Shown in pieces: positions 56,718 through 64,000 of a stretch of DNA of 64,000 nt. The first letter of the stretch is position 1, and every line of letters begins with the position of its first letter. A program made the position numbers and the translations under genes. The DNA lies in contig JARKIF010000065.1 in NCBI GenBank assembly GCA_029378245.1, forward strand, positions 62,001 to 126,000. Reading direction: 5' to 3'. This DNA comes from Roridomyces roridus. Its lineage: Eukaryota > Basidiomycota > Agaricomycetes > Agaricales > Mycenaceae. The notes beneath the pieces are model-generated. The model searched no databases. It saw only the letters and a list, made by a program, of their open reading frames with translations, and was not told where the DNA came from.

Positions 56718-58626
56718 GGGAGCAAGCACGGAGGGGTAGGGTGGTTCGTCGTATGTCCGCCAGCAGTGATATTTTATACAAGGACGGAGCGCCCGTACGT
56801 AGCCACCGGGAAGCCGATCTGCATGCGTGCACGGCTATAAAAACCAGAGAACCGAGATAGCCGCTGTGTCCAAATTGGCCTTAGTTCCAGGCAGCAAGCG
56901 TAGTTGGAACCTGTTAGCCCCCGAAATCATGAGCCACCAATACTATATTAGCCTTAGCCACTCAGGGTCTGTACAGGGGGACGCGAAGAGGGTCAGATAC
57001 TCTCAATTCGGATCAAGGGTCGAAACGCACTTTAATGCTGCCATTTCGCTACCCAGAGCTAGGCGGCTGCTGCGCTATAAGGAGCTACCATTCTCCTGGT
57101 CGAACGGTGAGGACGGGAGAACCCGACGGATTGTTGGGCATGACACACCCATGGACCTTCTCCAAGGGGCTTTGGGCAGAGTTTATGTTCATCATGAGGG
57201 GATGACGTCTAGTAGCGGTGGTGGAGACAAGGTGGCGAGGGTGAAGGACGATTGACTGCAATCGATGGCAGCGAGTTGCCGTTTGTTTGATTACTTGCAC
57301 GGTGCGGACAAGGGAAAAAAAAGTACTGTATTCGCTGTCATTTTGCTGTCCAGTGCCACGCTGCTGCAATACCACTGTCCATCGTCTTGTAGGTGGCAAC
57401 GGAGGACGGGAGAGCCCGAGATATCGTTGGGCCCAAAACATTCCACGGCCTTCTCCAAGGGGCTCTGGAGAGAGTTTAGCGCCGAATGCGTCGGGCGAGA
57501 GTGGGGAGAGGGTGGCGATGGAGGCGACTAAGTGGCTTTATGCGTATCCAGCTGCGGCCGTTGCTGCGAGTCGAAGGGGAAGAGATCCTGATCCCGGTGG
57601 GCGGCCCTTCGTTTTGGTTGCTTGCGGCAGTGCGGACGAGGCCAAAGCCAAGTTACAAGTCGGTGAAGAGGAAGTGAGACGCCTCATCCAGTGATAGTGC
57701 CGGGACCGAGACACATCACATTGAGTGCACTCGAGACGCGGGGGAGAATGCTGGCCTTTCGCTATTCGTATCTATGCACAGTACAATCTAGACGCTTCAA
57801 GTTAGTACGGCTGAACATGTACTCGTGTTGGAAGAAATGGGTATCTAAGATTGAACTTGAAAGAAATCCCGACGCGCCGGTGCAATACGGTAATTTGGGG
57901 AGCGTGAGAGGGCCAGCCGCACTGCGGTGAGGACGGGTTCTGATGAGAATGGAAGGACCTGGAGTGCCGTATGCGAAGGACTCGGGGAGTGGAATTCTGC
58001 GGGTGCGGAGTGGGTGACTGGTATGATGAGAGCAGAGGGCAAGATAGCCGTTGACATGTGACTTCCAGTTCGGTGATCTCTGACGCCGGGGCCCGGGAGC
58101 AAACGCGTCACGGATCTGAGCGCGGCATATCGGCATATCGGCATCCGGGACTCGACAAACTGCTCCAGCCAGACTCTAGGATCATGATATCCATATTCGC
58201 TGTGTCGTCCTCGTTTGCGGAGCCCGTTCGATTCGGGACTGAACTCTAGGCCTGGCCCGTTGGTCCTTTTTGGTCCTTTTTGTCTACTTCAACTTCGTGC
58301 TCGAGCGCTCAACAGGCCAATGCTATCCCAACCGTTGGCTAAGTTCCCCAGGCTGGCTGGGACCGGATCTTGGTCCCTTTCGTCCAACAATTCTGTGAAC
58401 GTGCACGTTGGACTCGGGATTTGCCATAAGTATGGTGTATCCCCACCGCGTTTTTTGAGTCCAATCGAGGGCTGAGAATATTTGAGGCCATTTTGCACGC
58501 GGCTTGGGCCGGTAATTTGGCACTCCCCTGATCCTCCGCTTCAAGGTTCTGATTTCGCACATTCCAGACGAATTGATACGCATACATATCGCTGATTATG
58601 CATACATATCGCTGACGCTGCGGTCA
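56718..58626. other. Upstream region of the catalase gene, no recognised gene
   Basis: 56760-56830 presumably holds the catalase promoter (ATTTTATACA at 56769). A short direct duplication links 57100-57190 with 57400-57470 (GGACGGGAGA(A/G)CCCGA, CCTTCTCCAAGGGGCT). A one-arm family-3-like end (GAGCCCGTTCGATTCGGGAC) is at 58220. Frames such as 56827-57255 show no recognisable domain. Confidence 0.45.
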
Positions 58627-59877
58627 ACGCTTGGCAGGGAGGCGTGTCTGCACAGGGTCGTCCAACTCCTAATCAAGCTTGCAGAGAGGTTCCGTTCGAT
58701 TCGGGCTAGGCCACTCCGAACGACGAACGTCGGCAGGGTTTCTCTTTTTCCCACGATCGGTGTTTTTTGTCTTCAGCAAAGTCTCTGCCGAAGGCGAGGT
58801 CCCGTTTGGTCGGGATTTGTCATACTCCGGGATCTGTCCGCATCTTTCGTCCAAACATCAAGTCTTGCGGTGAGATCTGGTTATTCCCGTTCTGACGAAT
58901 CTGAGTCCATCCATTGCCAATCGAGGACTGACAACATAATTTCCAGCGCTTGGTACTAGGATAGTGCCCGGGAGGCGCGTTTGCACCGGCACGCGTACCA
59001 ACTCCTCCAAGCTTGCAGAAGGGTTCCGCTCGATTCGAGGCAACCCATGTCCCGGTGACTGCGAGTCCACATCTCTTTTTCCTTGCAGTCATCCGTCACG
59101 GACCATGCCACTCAAGATGCTCTCAACGTCAACTACATTGATACCGGCTTCAGCAAGTGCGACAAGCAGTGAGCTCCCAACTCCACGCTTATATGCCTGC
59201 GAGGGCTGCTGGATTCAGGCCTAAGCGCATAACCAGGGTCGAGGTTGTCATTTTTGTCGAATCTGTCCATCACGAGCCAAGCACTCAGACGCTCAAGCGT
59301 TCAAGGCTGTCCCAAAATTGCGTTGACGGTGCACTCATCAAACAAATTCGGAGAGGATCCGGTTCGATTCCGGATTCTGTCATGGAGCGGGTACCGGTTC
59401 TTTTTTCCAGTTGGCAGTCACACTCTGCCTTGATGTTCAAAGTGTTTGCAAAGCGTAGATGATTGACCAAGACTATGCTTTACAAATTGTAACGGGGCGC
59501 CTCGACGTGTCCACGATCCGCAAGCACCCATGCCCAAGGCTGTCCCGAAATTGCCAACTGCTTTGAAAATTGACCAAATTCCCTGCATTCGTCAACAACT
59601 CGGAGAGGTCCCGAACTCTTTCATCGCATGGCTTGGGGCAACCTTTTCCTTTTGCGAATACCCTGGCCTGGGTTGATAATTTTCACCTCACCCAATCCTC
59701 GTAGTCAAGGTTTTCTTTCCACGCTGTAGTATGTACAGCCAACTTCTCAGACATGTCTCTGCTTTGCTTAGAGCAGCAGAACTGGGTAGCGCCTGCCAGG
59801 CGCTTGTGAAAAGTCGTTGGAATCCTCGTCTATCATCAGACTCGCAGAAAGGTTCCGTTCGATTCGGGCCAAGCCAT
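58627..59877 (+). repeat. Three tRNA-like repeats, family 2
   Basis: Copies at about 58627-58712, 58948-59048 and 59778-59877. Each ends TTGCAGA(A/G)AGGTTCCG or similar, followed by (C/T)TCGATTCGGGCCAAGCC-like sequence, with long inserts (30-45 nt) in the anticodon position. 58300-58480 is related to 62780-62870 (TATCCCAACCGTTGGC). Confidence 0.65.
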
Positions 59878-60384
59878 GTCTCGTGAAGGTATCAGAAGGT
59901 TGAATGACTTTTGTGTTCCCTCAATCTCTCGTAGCTGGCCATGCCATTCAGGATACTTGGAACGGGCCACATGGTGTCCAGTACACAAAACGATGTCAAA
60001 AGGCACATCACCCGTTCACGCCTCTCCATCCTAGTAACCAACTTCGATGCCGATGTTTAAGATCTTGGCCACGCTCGGTCCAAGCAAGTTCAGTCTCTCA
60101 ACAGAGCTGGGAATCTTACTTGCAGGCCTCGAGAGTGGCACAATTGAAATGGGTGTCTTTCGTCTCAGACTGAAACCACAGATGGTTTACCGAGGGAAGA
60201 CCCGACAAGGGAACCGCCTCAGTGTGTTCACGAAACACAAGTGCAAGGTCATCCTGCCTCCGTTCGACCCGGGGTCAAGTAGTTTGCCCTTACCTTCGAC
60301 CTGTTTTTAATAAAAAAGAGAACTACATCCACGACTGGCAGCACATCCCAAACAAATGAATCGCACATGCTCCCCTCATACCCA

Positions 60385-61021
60385 CTACCACCCAGCAGCC
60401 ACCGCAGGATCTACAGGCCCTCTCATCGACATCCGTTTCCGCGATACAGTCGGGGCAGGTCCCCTCGGCAGCGTGCCCGACGAGGATTCGACCATCACAG
60501 AGATGTCAGCGACGGACAGAGACTTGGGGTTGACGGGAGTTGGGAGTGGGGCTGCAATACCGTCACGGTTGCGGGCGCGTCGGGAGGTAGGTAGAACGCG
60601 TTTGGCTGCACGGAGGAGGGCGGTAATGGGCGAGACGCTGGGGAGAGTGGGCGGGTTCATTTCTAGTCAGGAGAGTGAGTGGAGAATGGAATGGAGAGGT
60701 GAGACAACACACCTTGGGCCTCCGTGAGAACCACTGGACGGCGGGTGTACTTGGGAGGTGCGCAGTGGTCGCTATCCTCTGAGCGTGATTCGTAGTCGTA
60801 CGGGAAGGCAAACAAATAGCTGGTGCGTTTGGACTACGAAGCGATTCAGCATTGTCGAGGCTGGCGGTGTGAAGGAAGGATTGACTCACTGAATCGCAGG
60901 CCGATCTAAGCCGTGTCTCTCGTGGGAGGGAGTCAACGGAGTCTCGCCGGGTAGAGGAGATGCTGCCGATGCCATCTGAGGTGCCCGAGAGGATTCTTGT
61001 GAGTTCAGAAGTGGAAGACAT
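60385..61021 (-). CDS. Small protein of unknown function, 176 aa, three exons
   Basis: Exons 61021-60890, 60833-60713 and 60662-60385 join in frame across introns of 56 bp (GTGAGT...CTTCGTAG) and 50 bp (GTGTGT...GACTAG). The protein starts MSSTSELTRILSGTSDGIGS, continues with SYLFAFPYDYESRSEDSD and ends with a basic Ala/Pro-rich region (ALLRAAKRVLPTSRRARNRD). No domain recognised; likely soluble and partly disordered. A near copy lies 3 kb downstream at 63375-64000. Confidence 0.65.
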
Positions 61022-61856
61022 GTTTTGAGAGAAGGGTGTTTGAGATGAAGAAGGGAGAGGATGGCGGGCAATTTATGTGCGTAGTTGACACAGGGGGCGG
61101 AAGGAATATTTGCATCCGTTCATTTCCCGTTCCGTCTTCCGTGTCCTTTCTTGCCGAAGCGGTTGTTGCAACATTTGGGGACTATTCCTTGGCATACGTA
61201 CATACTATCGTAGACACTTTCCTACTCAGTTACTGCCAACATTCAACGAATGCTTCGAATTAAACCAACATTCAAATCAATAAATCCAAGGTTTCGGCTA
61301 TATCAGGTTTCGGCTTGATATAGCCGATCGGTAACTACTTACATCGCTGATCGGCCTCACGATCATGTGACTCACGTGTCAGTGGGCATCATTTCCAGCA
61401 GAACTGAAAACACAATATGTCGCAACTGAATTCACCATTGAACCAAGCCTCGAGTCGAACGAGGGTACCTGTTGAAGCACGAGAAGAGACATCATGAATC
61501 ACGAGTGCGGCCGTCCGCTCTGGGTCGTCTGCATTCCGCGAACTCGAAGTATATACCGCTTCGTCAACGCTTCACTCCTCCCGGAAAGGAATGTGATTTC
61601 TTTCCTTGGAATAGACAATACTCAAATAGATAGAAGATGAAAATTCCCAAATGACAAGTTACACAACACCTTTTCTCGTGGGCATGCACCCGGCTTGAGC
61701 TGGTGCATCCGATCCACTTCAAGGTCCCCACTACTTACTTACATCCAGCCGCCCAAATTCTCGAATTTCCAATCCATATCACTGATTTTCGTCTCCAGGT
61801 AGCCAGCGCTGGCGTAGCTTGCGGAGCGTCGAGGGTCTGTAAAAGAGACTAAGCCA

Positions 61857-62480
61857 GCGCTTGGTAGCGCCTGGGAGGCACGTCTGCAAAATGTTCGTCT
61901 CGCTCCTCTTGAGTATTGCAGAAAGGTTCCGTTCGATTCGGGCCAAGCCATACTGACTGTGTCTGGCTGGTCCTATTTTTGCTCTTTCATTCTTCCGTAG
62001 GTGACCATTCCAGTCAGCAAATAAGCGACTACGGCGCCATGAAATGCTACATTTGAAATTAATAGAGGACTCCCGCTTATACGTAGTGAGCGCTGAACTT
62101 CCCTTTCACCCCCACTGACCAAGTTGCCTACAAGGATGGATGGATACTAGCAGCTTCCACAACACGGTCGACGGCGATTACTCTGTTCGAGTCCAGGCTA
62201 CGCCATGGTCTGTCCTGGAAGGAACCTTTTTTTCGTTTTCTCCGACAAGGCATGAAAATCGCTTCACACTCCACGAGGATACAATATGTATGTATCTCGC
62301 TACTGGCGCCATCTTCCTGTGCGTCCTCCATCTGCGGGCCACAGTTTGCCTTGATGGCATCCCGTTCGAATCGGGGTCGTTCCGTGTCACTGTCATCGTA
62401 GCGTGGTTTTTCTTGGACACGAGAAACGACCAGTGGAGGTTCCCTTCGACAGGAACAACAGTTAGACTTTAGTCCTGTCC
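61857..62480 (+). repeat. tRNA-like repeat, family 2, with flanking homologous block
   Basis: 61857-61949 has AGCGCTTGGTAGCGCCTGGG and ends TTCGATTCGGGCCAAGCC. The following 530 bp is the second copy of the block at 53280-53820 (CCGCTTATACGTAGTGAGCG, CATCCCGTTCGAATCGGGGT). Confidence 0.7.
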
Positions 62481-63374
62481 TCGACTACGGTCAAGTGCCT
62501 TGAACGCCAGTTCAGCCAATCACCAGTCTCAGAGACAGTTGACGCACTGGACAATTACTCGGACAAGGGATTGATACACAAGTACCTGACTTTTGCAAGA
62601 TCTTTTTGGTTATCAGCGGCCGACTTTCCATTGAGATAAGAAGAGAGGACTCCCCGTTTGATAGCACGCGGTGCGGAAGAACGCCTTCGCTGTGACCTCC
62701 TCTTTTGGAAACCCCGTTCGATTCGGGACCGAGCCTTGCGCTTTGTAGCCGCCTTAGACCTTTTTGTCTCCTTCGTGCTCAAGCGCTCAAATGGCCCATC
62801 TTATCCCAACCGTTGGCCAAATTTCCTGAAAGTGGCTGGGATCGGATCTCAGTGTCTTTCATCCAAGGCTGGGATGCCAGATGACCTTTTTTCTTCCCGT
62901 CATTCCCCCCCCCCCCCAGTCGACCATGCCATTCAGGATGCTCCGAACGCCGGCCTCATGGGTACCAGGTGTCCAGCACACAACTACGACGCAAAAGGTG
63001 TGCTGCACTTGACGCATCTCACCATGCCTCAACTAGGGACCGCTGTTGTCCCAAACAACTCGGTCGACGTGGATTAGTCTGTTCGACTCAGGGCTACGCT
63101 CATTGCAAGAAAATCGTAAAATCTTTCTGGGTTCCAGGAGGAGGCTCCATCAAGGCGCCCGCCTCCCTGCGCTCCGAGGCCGTTGGGATCTCCCCGGACG
63201 GTGCAAGGAGCAACGGCCCGTTGCTGCTGGGCACTCAGTTACATAAGCGAAGGCCAAGTTCTATTTCATGCCACGGGGGCCTTTGCCAAGAAGAGAGAAC
63301 TAGATCCACAACTGGTAGTACAGATATCCGAAATAAATTAATCACATAGCCTTAGATCAAGAGTAGGCGGCCAC
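62481..63374. other. Stretch without a recognised gene
   Basis: Holds a partial tRNA-like T arm at 62710-62737, a block related to 58300-58480, and a homopolymer of about 13 C at 62905. Nothing coding was recognised. Confidence 0.45.
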
Positions 63375-64000
63375 CCTCGGACCCATTACCACCCAGCAGC
63401 CACCGCCGGATCCACCGGCCCTCTCATCGACATCCGTTTCCGTGACACAGTCGGGGCAGGTCCCTTCGGCCGTGTGCCCGACGAGGATTCGACCATCACG
63501 GAGATGTCAGCGACGGACAGAGACTGGGGATTAACGGGGGTGGGGAGAGGGGCTGGAACTTACGGGCGCGCCGAGAGGTGGGTAGAACGCGTTTGGCTGC
63601 ACGGAGGAGGGCGGTAATGGGCGAGACGCTGGGGAGAGTGGGCGGGTTCATTTCTAGTCAGGAGAGTGAGTGGAGAATGGAATGAGAGGTGAGAAAACAC
63701 ACCTTGGGCCTCTGTCAGAACAAATGGGCGGCGGGTGTACTTGGGAGGTGCGGAGTGGTGGCTATCCTCTGAGCGCGACTCGTAGTCGTACGGGAAGGCA
63801 AATAAATAGCTGGTGCGTTTGGACTACGAAGCTAGTCAGCATGGTCGAGGCTGGTGGCTTGAAGGAAGGATAGACTCACTGAATCGCAGGCCGATCTAAG
63901 CCGTGTCTCTCGTGGGAGGGAGTCGACGGAGTCTCGCCGGGTAGAGGAGATGCTGCCGATGCCATCTGAGGTGCCCGAGAGGATTCTTGTGAGTTCAGAA
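63375..64000 (-). pseudogene. Second copy of the three-exon gene, frameshifted, start outside the window
   Basis: Equivalent exons are 63880 to beyond 64000, 63823-63703, and 63653 downward. Exons 1 and 2 look intact. In exon 3 a 10-bp deletion relative to the first copy (at about 63560-63575, after the SRRAR codons) shifts the frame and destroys the C-terminal third. About 11 nt of the 5' end fall outside the window. Confidence 0.75.

Overview
The window looks like repeat-rich, gene-poor chromosomal DNA of a filamentous basidiomycete (Agaricomycetes). The evidence is dense 41-67 bp GT-AG introns, a DUF6535-type membrane gene, NACHT-type genes, a multi-exon catalase, fungal hAT and Copia elements and many small non-autonomous DNA transposons. 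A member of the Cantharellales (Rhizoctonia-like) would fit, but this is inference from gene style, not proof.

Layout. 1-8333: a decayed Ty1/copia element whose reverse transcriptase region is split by a complete younger Copia element (1174-6554; identical 255-bp LTRs, 5-bp target duplication ATTGG, intact gag-pol frame). At its 3' edge lies a direct repeat whose second copy lacks exactly a 53-bp GT-AG segment. 8310-10778: a 5'-truncated DUF6535-like gene. 10801-14472: a run of non-autonomous DNA elements with clean target duplications: two with 9-bp duplications and hairpin ends (Mutator-like), then two with 8-bp duplications (hAT-like). 17084-20444: an AATase-type acyltransferase and a NACHT NTPase gene, tail to tail. 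21-29 kb: minus-strand tRNA-like repeats, an integrase-family fragment, a small palindromic element and a broken inverted copy of the 3' half of the gene at 44.4 kb. 29.8-36.6 kb: four more elements with target duplications. 37.2-41.9 kb: an autonomous hAT element, two minisatellite blocks in opposite orientation and a broken NACHT-like gene; the target duplications show that an inversion between two hAT copies split this locus. 44.4-46.8 kb: a conserved low-complexity gene. 47-63 kb: plus-strand tRNA-like repeat arrays surrounding a 24-exon catalase gene with a predicted signal peptide (53897-56717, minus strand) and two copies of a small three-exon gene, the second frameshifted and cut by the window end.

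How it fits together. No operon or biosynthetic cluster is visible. The host genes that appear intact are the acyltransferase, the catalase, the 692-codon gene and the 176-codon gene; the NACHT gene at 18.5-20.4 kb needs an intron or a frameshift to be read through. The main story is structural: nested transposons, terminal-hairpin elements whose arms co-vary, a transposon-associated inversion that cut a NACHT-type gene, and dispersed tRNA-like arrays that all read leftward in the left half and rightward in the right half. Exon structures were derived by hand from splice consensus and reading-frame continuity. Family names come from recognising motifs, not from a database search.
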